Of a stretch of 64,000 bases of DNA, positions 44,576 to 55,400 are shown in pieces. This DNA is from Janthinobacterium lividum PAMC 25724 (lineage in GTDB: Bacteria; Pseudomonadota; Gammaproteobacteria; Burkholderiales; Burkholderiaceae_D). Under the pieces are notes generated by a model. That model saw only the letters and a program-made list of their open reading frames with translations. It ran no database searches and was not told the origin of the DNA. Each line of letters starts with the position of its first letter. The stretch's first letter is position 1. A program made the translations under genes and the position numbers. The stretch spans positions 478,259 to 542,258 of the forward strand of contig AHHB01000028.1 in the NCBI GenBank assembly GCA_000242815.2. The letters run 5' to 3'.

Positions 44576-44673
44576 GCGGGCAGGGCACCGCTGTGGTAAT
44601 TGCCTGGCGAGCGGTTTTTAGCTATTTTCAATTATCTTTTCTGGGCAGCAAGGACGGAGGGCACTTTTTTCTG

Positions 44674-46166
<1,493 letters not shown>

Positions 46167-46174
46167 GCGCAACA

Positions 46175-46262
46175 GGAAAAATTGCCCATGGCTGCGTTAC
46201 AGTGCCTCGCCGTACTATTCGTACTGTCTTCGGCACTGCGCCTTGCCCTGAACAATTTTTCC
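46175..46262 (+). repeat. Dispersed hairpin-forming intergenic element, copy 2 (guaB-guaA)
   Basis: 88-nt imperfect palindrome. Outer arms GGAAAAATTG (46175-46184) and CAATTTTTCC (46253-46262) pair perfectly. Inside are GGC and GCG facing CGC and GCC, then CAGTGCC with GGCACTG, then GTAC with GTAC at the apex. The core (about 65 nt from CCATGGCTGCGTT to CCTTGCCCTGAAC) is almost the same as in copy 1 at 22718-22802. The outer arms are unrelated in sequence but equally complementary. Confidence 0.8.
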
Positions 46263-46285
46263 GCTGCGCTATAGCGACAGACCAG

Positions 46286-46310
46286 ACCGGCGCCCAGTGC
46301 GCCGGTTTTG
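46286..46310 (+). terminator. Hairpin between guaB and guaA
   Basis: ACCGGCGC and GCGCCGGT pair perfectly around CCAGT, followed by TTTTG. It lies 27 bases before the guaA ATG. It could end part of the guaB transcripts or attenuate guaA. Confidence 0.6.
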
Positions 46311-46336
46311 TAATGACCCCAGATAAAGCCCCCATC

Positions 46337-47947
46337 ATGCATTCTAAAATCCTCATTCTCGATTTCGGTTCCCAAGTCACCCAGTTGATCGCGCGCCGCG
46401 TGCGCGATTCCGGCGTGTTTTCCGAAGTTTTTCCGTACGACGTCAGCGATGAATTCGTGCGCAACTATGGCGCCGCCGGCGTGATCTTGTCGGGTAGCCA
46501 CAATTCCACCCTGGACGGCGATTCGCCGCGCGCGCCGCAAGCCGTATTCGAACTGGGCGTGCCTGTGCTGGGTATCTGCTACGGCATGCAAACCATGGCA
46601 GCCCAACTGGGCGGCAAGGTGGAAAACGGCCTGGTACGCGAATTCGGCTACGCCGAAGTGCGCGCCCGCAGCCATACCAAATTGCTCAACGGTATTGCCG
46701 ATTTCGTCACCGACGAAGGCCACGGCATGCTGAAAGTGTGGATGAGCCACGGCGACAAAGTGCTGGAAATGCCGCCAGGTTTCAAGTTGATGGGCAACAC
46801 GCCGAGCTGCCCGATCGCCGCCATGGCCGACGAAGAGCGCCAGTTCTACGGCGTGCAATTCCATCCGGAAGTGACGCACACGGTGCAGGGCAAGGCCATG
46901 ATCGGCCGTTTCGTGCATGATATCTGTGGCTGCAAATCGGACTGGAACATGCCCGACTACATCAGCGAAGCGGTAGAGAAAATCCGCGCGCAGGTCGGTA
47001 GCGACGACGTCATCCTGGGCCTGTCCGGCGGCGTCGATTCGTCCGTGGCCGCTGCCCTGATCCATCGCGCCATCGGCGACCAGCTGACCTGCGTCTTCGT
47101 CGACCACGGCCTGCTGCGCCTGGACGAAGGCAAGATGGTAATGGACATGTTCGCCAAGAACCTGGGCGTGAAAGTCATCCGTGTCGATGCGGAAGAGCAG
47201 TTCATGGGCCACTTGGCTGGCGTCACCGATCCCGAGCAGAAGCGCAAGATCATTGGCCGCGAATTTGTCGAAGTGTTCCAGGTCGAATCTGGCAAGCTGG
47301 TCAATGCCAAATGGCTGGCGCAAGGCACGATCTATCCCGATGTGATCGAATCGGCCGGCAAAGGCAAGAAAGGCCAGACCATCAAGAGCCACCACAACGT
47401 GGGCGGCTTGCCTGACACCATGAAGCTGAAGTTGCTCGAACCCTTGCGCGAACTGTTCAAGGACGAAGTGCGTAAGCTGGGCGTGGCCCTGGGCTTGCCG
47501 CATGACATGGTCTACCGCCACCCATTCCCGGGCCCGGGCCTGGGCGTGCGCATCCTCGGCGAAGTCAAGAAAGACTACGCCGACCTGCTGCGCCGCGCCG
47601 ATGCCATCTTCATCGAAGAACTGCGCAACACGCCATACGAATTCGTCGCCGGCCAAGCCGTCGATCCGGATGCGCCGCCTGCGAACTGGTACGAAGCCAC
47701 CAGCCAAGCTTTTGCCGTCTTCCTGCCCGTCAAATCGGTGGGCGTGATGGGCGATGGCCGCACCTACGAATACGTGGTGGCCCTGCGCGCCGTACAGACG
47801 CAGGACTTTATGACGGCCCACTGGGCGCATCTGCCGCACAGCTTGCTGGGCAAGGTGTCGAACCGCATCATCAATGAAGTGCGCGGCATCAACCGCGTCG
47901 TCTACGATATTTCAGGCAAGCCGCCTGCGACCATCGAGTGGGAGTGA
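46337..47947 (+). CDS. guaA: GMP synthase (glutamine-hydrolysing)
   Basis: GuaA aminates XMP to GMP. The 536-residue protein has the class I amidotransferase domain (nucleophile C81 in [15 protein letters not shown] near 175), the ATP-PPase domain with the PP-loop SGGVDSS (about 229-235) and the C-terminal dimerisation domain ending PPATIEWE. The ATG at 46337 begins [20 protein letters not shown]; upstream in-frame codons lie in the structured element and are not homologous. A long hairpin terminator follows. Confidence 0.98.
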   Translation: MHSKILILDFGSQVTQLIARRVRDSGVFSEVFPYDVSDEFVRNYGAAGVILSGSHNSTLDGDSPRAPQAVFELGVPVLGICYGMQTMAAQLGGKVENGLVREFGYAEVRARSHTKLLNGIADFVTDEGHGMLKVWMSHGDKVLEMPPGFKLMGNTPSCPIAAMADEERQFYGVQFHPEVTHTVQGKAMIGRFVHDICGCKSDWNMPDYISEAVEKIRAQVGSDDVILGLSGGVDSSVAAALIHRAIGDQLTCVFVDHGLLRLDEGKMVMDMFAKNLGVKVIRVDAEEQFMGHLAGVTDPEQKRKIIGREFVEVFQVESGKLVNAKWLAQGTIYPDVIESAGKGKKGQTIKSHHNVGGLPDTMKLKLLEPLRELFKDEVRKLGVALGLPHDMVYRHPFPGPGLGVRILGEVKKDYADLLRRADAIFIEELRNTPYEFVAGQAVDPDAPPANWYEATSQAFAVFLPVKSVGVMGDGRTYEYVVALRAVQTQDFMTAHWAHLPHSLLGKVSNRIINEVRGINRVVYDISGKPPATIEWE

Positions 47948-47987
47948 TGAGTTCGCTTTAACTGTTTGAAGTTAAAGTGAAAAATAG

Positions 47988-48032
47988 ATGGCCGTTGATA
48001 ATTCAAAAAGAATTATCAATGGCCATTTTTTT
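47988..48032 (+). terminator. Long rho-independent terminator after guaA
   Basis: ATGGCCGTTGATAATTC pairs with GAATTATCAATGGCCAT over 17 positions with one G-U, loop of A, then seven T. Confidence 0.9.
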
Positions 48033-48161
48033 GATGTGCGTGCGCTTGATCCGTCGCGCCAAGGAAATACTTGCATTGACGTCTACACCGCGATCCCAGG
48101 TCATTGACTCCATCGAGCCATCAGGCAGTTTTTTGACGACACAGGTCAGCGCGTGAATCAC
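48033..48161 (-). pseudogene. Short remnant of an IS30-family-like transposase
   Basis: On the minus strand about 40 codons read ALTCVVKKLPDGSMESMTWD followed by RG and a basic stretch. This resembles the KLP...KSLTWDRG-E segment of the DDE domain of IS30-type transposases, where the Asp of WDRG is catalytic. Nothing else of the element is left. It is squeezed between the guaA terminator and the XRE gene. Assignment is by motif memory only. Confidence 0.45.
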
Positions 48162-48230
48162 GCTCCGCGTATTTCCCCGTGCGCTGCACCACTCCAGCTA
48201 CCGCGACTTCCCAGCAAGGTAGTGATCCGG

Positions 48231-48671
48231 TTATTTCTCGCTCTTGCTTGCGGACTCGGCGCAATCCAAGGCTTTTTTTTGGATGGCTTCGAGGCCTTGA
48301 CGCGCGAGGTCCAGCAACTCTATTTCTACGGTGCTGCCATTTTGCATGGACAGGCGCTGCACGGCGGAGGCCAGCACGGGGGGAAGTTCCAGAAAATTCA
48401 GGATTAGCTCCCCTCCGGCCGGCACTGGCGGGTCGATTTGCGTCCCTCTGGCGATGGGCAATGTCCCATGCACGAGCCAGGCGGTACTGACGTCGAGGGT
48501 TGCGGCAATCTTATCTGCCGCATCCATAAGTAGTTTGGCTTTGCCTGATTCATAGCGATACAGTTGCGTGGGATTGATGCCCGCCAGTTCGGCAAGCAGC
48601 ACTTGTGAGATATGAAGATTCTCGCGGCAGCTTTTGAGGCGCTCAGAAACATGGGTGTGCCAGACATACAT
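48231..48671 (-). CDS. XRE/Cro-family transcriptional regulator
   Basis: The 146-residue protein has an N-terminal helix-turn-helix (about 7-65, SERLKSCRENLHISQVLLA then ELAGINPTQLYRYESGKAK), followed by DVSTAWLVHG, typical of phage-repressor-like regulators with a class-identity tail, and a C-terminal region (about 85-146) without a known domain. The ATG at 48671 has AAGG before it; a longer frame to 48728 is less likely. The neighbours are IS scraps, so it may be a leftover of a mobile region. Its target is unknown. Confidence 0.75.
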   Translation of the reverse strand: MYVWHTHVSERLKSCRENLHISQVLLAELAGINPTQLYRYESGKAKLLMDAADKIAATLDVSTAWLVHGTLPIARGTQIDPPVPAGGELILNFLELPPVLASAVQRLSMQNGSTVEIELLDLARQGLEAIQKKALDCAESASKSEK

Positions 48672-48991
48672 ATTGCCTTTCAATATACAACGTTCGTGAA
48701 TGACCGGCTGTGACGCAGCTGTCTCCACAATGATGAAAGGAACGAGAGCGTTTTGCTAACCACAGCCTGGTCAACAGTAATGATTTTACCGCCCGGGAGC
48801 GGCATGGCGGCATTCCTTGTTTCGTATTCCTTCCGGTAGACACGGCCAAGGTCGAGATCGTGTACGAATGCCAGAGCTGAGTCCGCCGCGCGCAGGGGAG
48901 GGAGCCGGTTGCAGTTGAGCTTGCCAATAGTTGGCCTGCGTTGCATGAGCTATCTTGCTTGACCCCGCTCTCAGGTCCTGGATGTCAGCGC
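48672..48991. other. Region between the XRE gene and the DUF4291 remnant
   Basis: About 320 bases without a gene I can support. A minus-strand open frame at 48680-48946 (88 codons, with LPPLRAADSALAFVHDLDLG) has no recognised family and its start overlaps nothing helpful; it may be a degenerate fragment. The upstream control region of the XRE gene must lie here. Confidence 0.4.
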
Positions 48992-49522
48992 TCAGGATGG
49001 ATGAAATACTGACGCATACGGTTTTTCTCGCGGCAGCATGTGCTTTGCTTCCTCAAACTTTTCTTGGACGAGCAACGCATGGATTGCGTGGGCCAGCGGC
49101 GTCACATCCACCACCCTGGTTATCCATTGATTTACGTAAAGTTCTACCGCCTTTTTGCTGAGACCGATCTGAATGGCTCTGTGAGCTTGCGGCCGCAACA
49201 GCAGATCCCGCTCCGGGTCCCATTGGATACGCACGGGCGATGCCTCCTTCTTCGCCGACCATTCGTCCTTGCTCATGGATGCATCCGCGTGGCTCAGGCA
49301 ACCGTGCTCCCGTGCCCATTCAAATTCCGCTCTGCTGATATTGATCGCCAGTATGCGTTGCTGACCAGCGTCTTTGAATCCCCAGCCCGCGCGATACATC
49401 ATCCATAAGAAATACGGTTTAATCCAGGTCATGCGTTCCATTTTGAATGGAGGCGAAGTAAATGTGGCGTTCGTTAATGCTCCATCCGCGATTGCATCCG
49501 GATAGGCTTCATCAGGTGGCAA
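48992..49522 (-). pseudogene. DUF4291 protein, 5' end lost at the IS5 junction
   Basis: About 170 residues match the DUF4291 family: PPFKMERMTWIKPYFLWMMY, RAGWGFKDAGQQRILAINI, RIQWDPERDLLLRPQAHRAI and the end MLPREKPYA. The family normally has about 25-30 more N-terminal residues before the AYPDAIADGAL segment. Here the frame runs into the 3' end of an IS5-type transposase and has only a TTG near 49522. This indicates truncation by insertion or recombination. The function of DUF4291 is not established. Confidence 0.8.
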
Positions 49523-49929
49523 AGGCGCTGCAGATTGTATGTGCTAACTTTCCAATTCAAGTGCAGCGTAGCGCGCGGTAGACCGACCGAGCGCAGCACC
49601 TTGGTGCCCATATGTGCCAGGCTGGCGAAGATGTGTTCCACACGCACCCGGGTTTTGGCGATGCGTTTGTTCCGGCGTTCCTGCGCTTCTGAGATCGGCT
49701 TGTCTTTGCTGCCCTTGCGTTGGATATGCGTACGCGAGCCTTGCCTTTTGAGGCGCATCTCACGCATGCCGTCTACATAACCCTTGTTGGCATATAGGTC
49801 ACGATTGGTGTTGGTCGGATCGATCACCTCTCCAACGTGCAGTGTGAACGAAGGTACTGCAATATATTCGTTTGTCATGATGGGATTTTGGTAATTTTGC
49901 ACGAATCTCGGCCGACCCTCGATTCTCAT
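49505..49929 (-). mobile_element. 3' remnant of an IS5-family transposase
   Basis: The C-terminal part of an IS5-type DDE transposase: TNTNRDLYANKGYVDGMREM, HIQRKGSKDKPISEAQERRN and KTRVRVEHIFASLAHMGTKV, with the catalytic Glu in the RVEH motif, ending STYNLQRL. The N-terminal two thirds, including the first Asp, are absent; upstream codons (from about 49929) have no transposase character. No intact terminal inverted repeats are seen. It separates the truncated DUF4291 gene from the TPS locus. Confidence 0.8.
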
Positions 49930-50002
49930 ATTTTTACTAGTGATAATGTGTGAGTTGAATAACAGTTACCAAGACGATAGAGTTCTCAAGAAATAAATAT
50001 AG

Positions 50003-50031
50003 TTGCTGAATAGAAATAATTAATTTATACT
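50003..50031 (+). promoter_or_regulatory. Promoter of the two-partner secretion operon
   Basis: -35 TTGCTG (50003-50008), 17-base spacer and -10 TATACT (50026-50031) in a very AT-rich stretch, giving a start near 50038 and a 26-nt leader with AAGG before the ATG at 50064. The palindrome TTACGTAA follows the -10. The low GC of this region compared with the flanks suggests silencing by H-NS-type proteins (inference). Confidence 0.65.
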
Positions 50032-50063
50032 TTCCTTACGTAAATAATTACTTAAGGCAACAT

Positions 50064-51836
50064 ATGCACCTGCGCTTGACGCCATGGTGCGGTGTATTTT
50101 TATTAAGTGGCACCTTGTGTGCCACCGTGTCCGCGCAGACCCGTACTGAAATCGCGCCGCCCCTTCCCACTACGCCTGGCATCAGCCAGCGCGACGATGC
50201 CAGCCAAGAATTAATCCGCCAGCAAGAACGTGAGCGCCTCCTGCGCCAGCAGCAGGAGCGCAATCCCGACGTGCGCCTGCTCGGGGCACCTGTTGCCGTG
50301 GCCGCCAACCGCTTGGCTGTTGGTGAATCGCCATGCTTTACGATTGATCAGCTTGTATTGCGGGGCGAGGGCAGCGCGCAGTTCCAGTGGGCGCTGGCCG
50401 CCGCCAGCCGCGATGACTTGGGCGCGCCTGACGCACCGCAGGGGCGCTGCCTGGGCACGCAGGCCATCAATGTACTGATGGGGCGGCTGCAGAACGCCAT
50501 CATCGCGCGCGGCTATGTCACCACGCGCGTGTTGGCCGAGCCGCAGGACCTGAGCCGTGGCACGCTGGCCCTGAGCCTGATACCGGGGCGCATCCGCCAG
50601 GTCGGCTTTGCGCCCGGCACCAATCCCCGTGCCACCTGGTGGAATGCCGTGCCGGCGCGCCCGGGCGACTTGCTCAACGTGCGCGACACGGAACAGGCGC
50701 TGGAAAACTTCAAGCGCGTGCCGACGGCCGAAGCCGATATCCAGATCATGCCGGCCGAGGGCGGCAACGCCAAGCCGGGCGAGAGCGACTTGCAGATTCA
50801 ATGGAAGCAGGGCTTGCCATTCCGCTTGGCGCTGGGCCTCGACGATGGCGGTTCACGCTCGACCGGCAAGCTGCAGGGCAGCGTAACCCTGTCGTATGAC
50901 CACTGGCTTACCCTGAACGACCTGTTTTACCTGAGCCTGAACCAGAACGTCGACGGCAACCGCCACGGCCCGCGCGGCACGGGCGGCATGGTGGCCCACT
51001 ATTCGATTCCCTACGCCTACTGGCTGCTGGCTTTCACGGTCAGCGACAGCCATTACCACCAGTCCGTGGCCGGCATCAGCCAGGACTACAACTACAGCGG
51101 CGCCAGCCAGAACCGCGAAGTCAAGTTGTCGCGCCTGGTCTACCGCGATGCCTCGCGCAAGACGACGGTTTCCCTGCGCGGCTGGCAGCGCGCGGCGCAA
51201 AACTTCATCGATGACACAGAAGTGGAAGTGCAGCGCCGCCGCATGGCCGGTTGGGAAATCGGCATCGGCCACCGCGAATTCCTGGGCCAGGCGACCTTGG
51301 ACTTGAATTTGCAATACCGGCGCGGCACGGGCGCGATGCATGCGCTGGCGGCGCCCGAGGAAGCGTTTGGCGAAGGCAGTTCGCGTTTCAAACTAATACT
51401 GGCCGATGCGGCCCTGTCGGCGCCGTTCACGCTGGCCGGCCAGCCGCTGCGCTACTCGGGCAGCTGGCGCATGCAGCACAACCGCACGCCGCTGGTGCCG
51501 CAAGACCGCTTCGCCATCGGCGGACGCTACACGGTGCGCGGCTACGACGGCGAAAGCAGCCTGTCGGCCGAGCGGGGCTGGCTGCTGCGCAATGAAGTCG
51601 GCGTGCCGCTGGGCAACAGCGGCCAGCAAGCGTATGCGGGCCTCGACCATGGCGAAGTGGCGGGGCCGTCCGCAGCATGGCTGATCACGCGGCGCCTAAC
51701 GGGCGGCTTTGTCGGCCTGCGCGGCCAGTGGCTGGGCGTGCAGTACGACGCCTTTGTCGGCTGGCCCGTGCGCAAACCGGAGCTGTTCCGCACTGCTGGC
51801 CATACGGCCGGCTTCAATTTGAACTCGAGCTTTTAG
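50064..51836 (+). CDS. TpsB outer-membrane transporter (FhaC/ShlB/CdiB family)
   Basis: TpsB proteins are 16-strand Omp85-type barrels that export a cognate TpsA protein across the outer membrane. The 590-residue protein has a signal peptide (about 1-24), a Gln/Arg-rich plug-helix segment (QELIRQQERERLLRQQQERN, about 48-67), POTRA domains (about 92-245, with CFTIDQLVLRGE and RGYVTTRVLAEPQDLSRG), the VRGYDG motif in the conserved loop near residue 490, and a C-terminal aromatic (NSSF) for Bam-mediated insertion. It is first in the operon, 16 bases before the acyltransferase. Confidence 0.93.
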   Translation: MHLRLTPWCGVFLLSGTLCATVSAQTRTEIAPPLPTTPGISQRDDASQELIRQQERERLLRQQQERNPDVRLLGAPVAVAANRLAVGESPCFTIDQLVLRGEGSAQFQWALAAASRDDLGAPDAPQGRCLGTQAINVLMGRLQNAIIARGYVTTRVLAEPQDLSRGTLALSLIPGRIRQVGFAPGTNPRATWWNAVPARPGDLLNVRDTEQALENFKRVPTAEADIQIMPAEGGNAKPGESDLQIQWKQGLPFRLALGLDDGGSRSTGKLQGSVTLSYDHWLTLNDLFYLSLNQNVDGNRHGPRGTGGMVAHYSIPYAYWLLAFTVSDSHYHQSVAGISQDYNYSGASQNREVKLSRLVYRDASRKTTVSLRGWQRAAQNFIDDTEVEVQRRRMAGWEIGIGHREFLGQATLDLNLQYRRGTGAMHALAAPEEAFGEGSSRFKLILADAALSAPFTLAGQPLRYSGSWRMQHNRTPLVPQDRFAIGGRYTVRGYDGESSLSAERGWLLRNEVGVPLGNSGQQAYAGLDHGEVAGPSAAWLITRRLTGGFVGLRGQWLGVQYDAFVGWPVRKPELFRTAGHTAGFNLNSSF

Positions 51837-51852
51837 TCATTTCTTAGGCACT

Positions 51853-52401
51853 ATGAATATATCTTCTTTGGACATCATCGCCCCCGCCCTGGGCTTGCCA
51901 GGCCACAGCGAAGCAGAACTATTTGGCGCGCTGGCATGGCTTTGCATGCATTCCAAGAGTCATCGCAATCTGCCGCTGGCCTCGTTTAGTCAGACTTTAT
52001 TGAATCCGATTAAACGGCAGCAGTTCATGCTGGCGTCGGCGTCGCTTGATGGCGTTCAGCAGCCGGTGGCATACGTGGCCTGGGCAAATTTCGATGCCGA
52101 TGCCGAAAGTCGCTACCTGGCGGATGGCAGCCACTCCCTGATGCGCCCGGAAGATTGGAATAGTGGCGACCGCATGTGGATTACGGAATGGGTCGCTCCA
52201 TTTGGGCACACGGCATCGTTCGTACGCGAAGTCTCCACCCGCCTCTCCGAATCCTGTTACCGGTTTTTGTATCACAAGGGAGACGAGACGGGTTTGCAGG
52301 TAAAGACATCGCGCGGCTGCGCAGTTTCCAAGGCGCAGGCTGCCAGTTGGTGGCGCGCCAGGCCGATGCATGCCCATTACGTCAAAACGACACCCATTTA
52401 A
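51853..52401 (+). CDS. HlyC/CdiC-like toxin-activating lysine acyltransferase
   Basis: The 182-residue protein matches the RTX toxin-activating acyltransferase family: SKSHRNLPLASFSQTLL with the catalytic His (H37), VAYVAWANFDADAESRYL, EDWNSGDRMWITEWVAPFG. These enzymes transfer a fatty acyl chain from acyl-ACP to lysines of a toxin. In HlyC/ApxC the partner Asp sits in the x-D-W-I-A-P-F-G motif; here it is Glu112. There is no RTX toxin nearby. The gene lies between the TpsB and TpsA genes (16 and 58 bases), so the probable substrate is the giant TpsA. CdiC-type acyltransferases of some cdiBCAI loci are the closest known parallel. Confidence 0.85.
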   Translation: MNISSLDIIAPALGLPGHSEAELFGALAWLCMHSKSHRNLPLASFSQTLLNPIKRQQFMLASASLDGVQQPVAYVAWANFDADAESRYLADGSHSLMRPEDWNSGDRMWITEWVAPFGHTASFVREVSTRLSESCYRFLYHKGDETGLQVKTSRGCAVSKAQAASWWRARPMHAHYVKTTPI

Positions 52402-52459
52402 ATATTTATAACGCCTAGCGCAGCAGGTTTTGTTAGGTGTTCTCAAACGAGAAGAATCC

Positions 52460-55400
52460 ATGAATAAGCACCTGTACCGCATCATATTCAATCAGCGCCG
52501 TGGCCAATTGATAGTGGTGGGCGAGAATGCCACGTCGCAAGGCAAGGCCCCTGGTGGCGAAAGTGTCATGAACGATGGTGCAGGAGGGGGTGGCGCAGAG
52601 TTGACGCTGGCAACGTTGCGGCCGGCCTGCCTTGCGGTGTTCAGTGCCTTGGGCATGCTGCTTTTTGTGACCGGTGCCGCGCAAGGTCAGGTCGTGGCCG
52701 ATCGCAATGCCCCCGGAGGCCAGCGTCCCACCGTGCTGCAGACGGCAAACGGCATACCGCAAGTTAATATCCAGACGCCCAGCGGGGCTGGCGTGTCGCG
52801 CAATACCTATAGCCAATTCGACGTGCAAAGCAATGGCGTCATACTAAATAACAGCCGCAGCAATACGCAAACCCAGACCGGGGGCTGGGTGCAAGGCAAT
52901 CCTTGGCTTGCCGGTGGCAGCGCGCGCGTCATCCTGAACGAAGTCAACTCTGCCAATCCTAGCCAGTTGCGTGGTTATGTCGAGGTGGCGGGGCAACGCG
53001 CAGAGGTCATCATCGCCAATCCTGCCGGGGTAGCGGTGGATGGCGGCGGCTTTATTAATGCCAGCCGCGTGACGTTGACGACTGGTTCCCCCATCGTCAA
53101 TGGCGGCAATCTTGACGGCTATGTGGTGCAGCGGGGCGTGGTCACCGTCAGCGGCAGGGGACTGGACACGTCACAAAGCGATTACACGGCCATTCTGGCG
53201 CGGGCGGTGCAAGTGAATGCTGGCATATGGGCCAACGATCTGCGGGTCGTCACGGGCGCGAACCGGATAGATGTAAATCATGCGGTCGAGGCTGCCGCAT
53301 CTGCCGATAGCGTGAGGCCTGCTTTTGCACTGGACGTCGCCCAGTTGGGCGGCATGTATGCTGGAAAAATCACACTGGTAGGCACCGAGGCCGGTATCGG
53401 GACGCGTAACGCCGGAACCGTGGCCGCATCGGTGGGTAATGTGGTTCTGCATTCGGATGGCTGGATCAGCAACAGTGGCTATATTCAGTCCGGTGGCGAA
53501 GGCGGCCAGGTACAGGCTAGTGCAGCAGATAATCTGCAAAATTCCGGCACGATTTATGCTGCAGGCGATACCGGCATTTCCAGCGGCGGCGATATCAACA
53601 ACAGCGGCTTGATCGCTGCTGCTGGCAATACTGTGCTGCGTGGGGGCGGCCGCGTCGATTCAGCCGCCGGTGCGGTCTTGGCTGCTGGCCTGAATGCTGA
53701 CAATATACTTCGTGCAACGGGTGATTTGACCGTCGAGGCAAATGCCGGCGTAGGTATCCATGGTATCGGTGCCGCAGGAGACACGATGCGGATTGCGGGA
53801 ACCGCAGTGGATCTCGCCGGGGCTAAGCTGTCGGCCAGGCAGCTTTCTGCCATGGCAAGCCAGGGAGACCTCGATGCCCTTCACGCCACGCTGGCCGCGC
53901 GCGACACGCTGGCGCTGCAAGCCACGCGTTTGTTGCGTACCGATGGCGCTCAGGCAACTGGCAGAGAGCTCAGTATTGCTGCGCATGACATATCGAATGT
54001 GGGCGGCCAGATTTTGCAACTTGGCGAAGGCGACCTTGCGCTTCGTCTGCTTGGTCAGCTCGATAATAGTGCTGGACGGATTGCCACCAATAGCCACAAC
54101 CTGACTGTGGATGTGGCAACGCTGGTCAATACAGACGGCAAGATCGAACATGTGGGCACGGGTGCCCTTGCTATCCATGCCGCCTCGCTGGCAAACCAGC
54201 GCGGACAGATAACTGGCAATGGCGACCTTGCTCTGGCGGCTGACGCAGTGGACCACCGCGAGGCGACAACGCTGGCTAGGCATCTGACTGTGCAAGCTGG
54301 TACGCTGGATAATCGCGGTGGCAGCCTGATTCAGACGGGGGCCGAACAAACAACAGTGCATGTTGCGCGGGGTCTGGATAATCGCGGCGGCAGGCTGGAA
54401 ACCAACGGCAGCCTTGACCTGTCGGCGGCCAGTGTGCTGAGCGAACATGGCCGCATTGCCGCAGCGCAGGCCGTCAACATGAAAGTGGTTGGGGGCCTGA
54501 ACAACACGAGCGGTGTATTGGCTGCTGGACTTTCCTTGACCTTGAATGCCGGTGACGTGAACAACACGCGCGGCCAGATCCAGGCGGTATCCGGTGCTGC
54601 CAGCCTGGCCATCGGAGATTTGCACAATACGGCGGGCAGCGTGTTTGCGGCGGGGGATCTGGCGATTGCGGCTGGCAAGGTCGACAACAGCGGCAGCCTG
54701 TACGCGGGCTCGAATCAAACGCTCAATGCGACGGGCGCCATGGTGAACACGGGCGTAATCGCGGCGCAAGGCCATACGACGATCCAGGCGGTCAGCCTGG
54801 ACAGTTCGGCATCGAGCCTGCTGGGCGCGGGCGTTAAAGCCGATGGCGGCTTGCTGGCGACGGGCGATTTGCGCGTGACGACGGCACAGGCGCTGCTTGC
54901 CAAGGGACAAAACCTGGCGGCGGGCCAGCTGGCCTTGAGCGGCGCGGCGCTGGACTTGACGGGCAGCCAGACGGGCGCAGCGAACATCGCGTTGATGGCG
55001 ACACAGGGCGATGTGCTGACGCGCCAGGCAATGGTGACGACGCCGGGCACCTTGGCGGTGACGGCGGGAACGCATGCGAGCCAGACCCTGCTCAATGAAC
55101 AGGGGCAACTGAGCGCGGGGCAGCTGGACTTGCAACTGAGCAACCTGGACAACCGCCGCGGTACTGTGGTGCAGACGGGCGCCGGCGATACGCGCATCGT
55201 GTTGAGCACGCCGGTAGGCGTGCTGGACAACACCAGTGGCCGCATCGCCGTCAACAGCGCGAATGCGACCGTGGACGTTGGCAAACTAATCAATACGGAT
55301 GGCAAGCTCGAGCACGCTAGCACTGGCACGCTGGCGCTCCAAGCGGCAACGCTCGATGGCGAGCGCGGCAGCATCATCGGCAACGGCCTGGTACGCATCG

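Noticed and set aside
48955..49161. Plus-strand frame over the DUF4291 remnant
   Set aside because: Antisense shadow of the DUF4291 coding sequence.
50003..52401. Type I RTX secretion locus, suggested by the HlyC-type gene
   Set aside because: There is no ABC exporter (HlyB), HlyD or calcium-binding nonapeptide repeat. The flanking genes are TpsB and TpsA.
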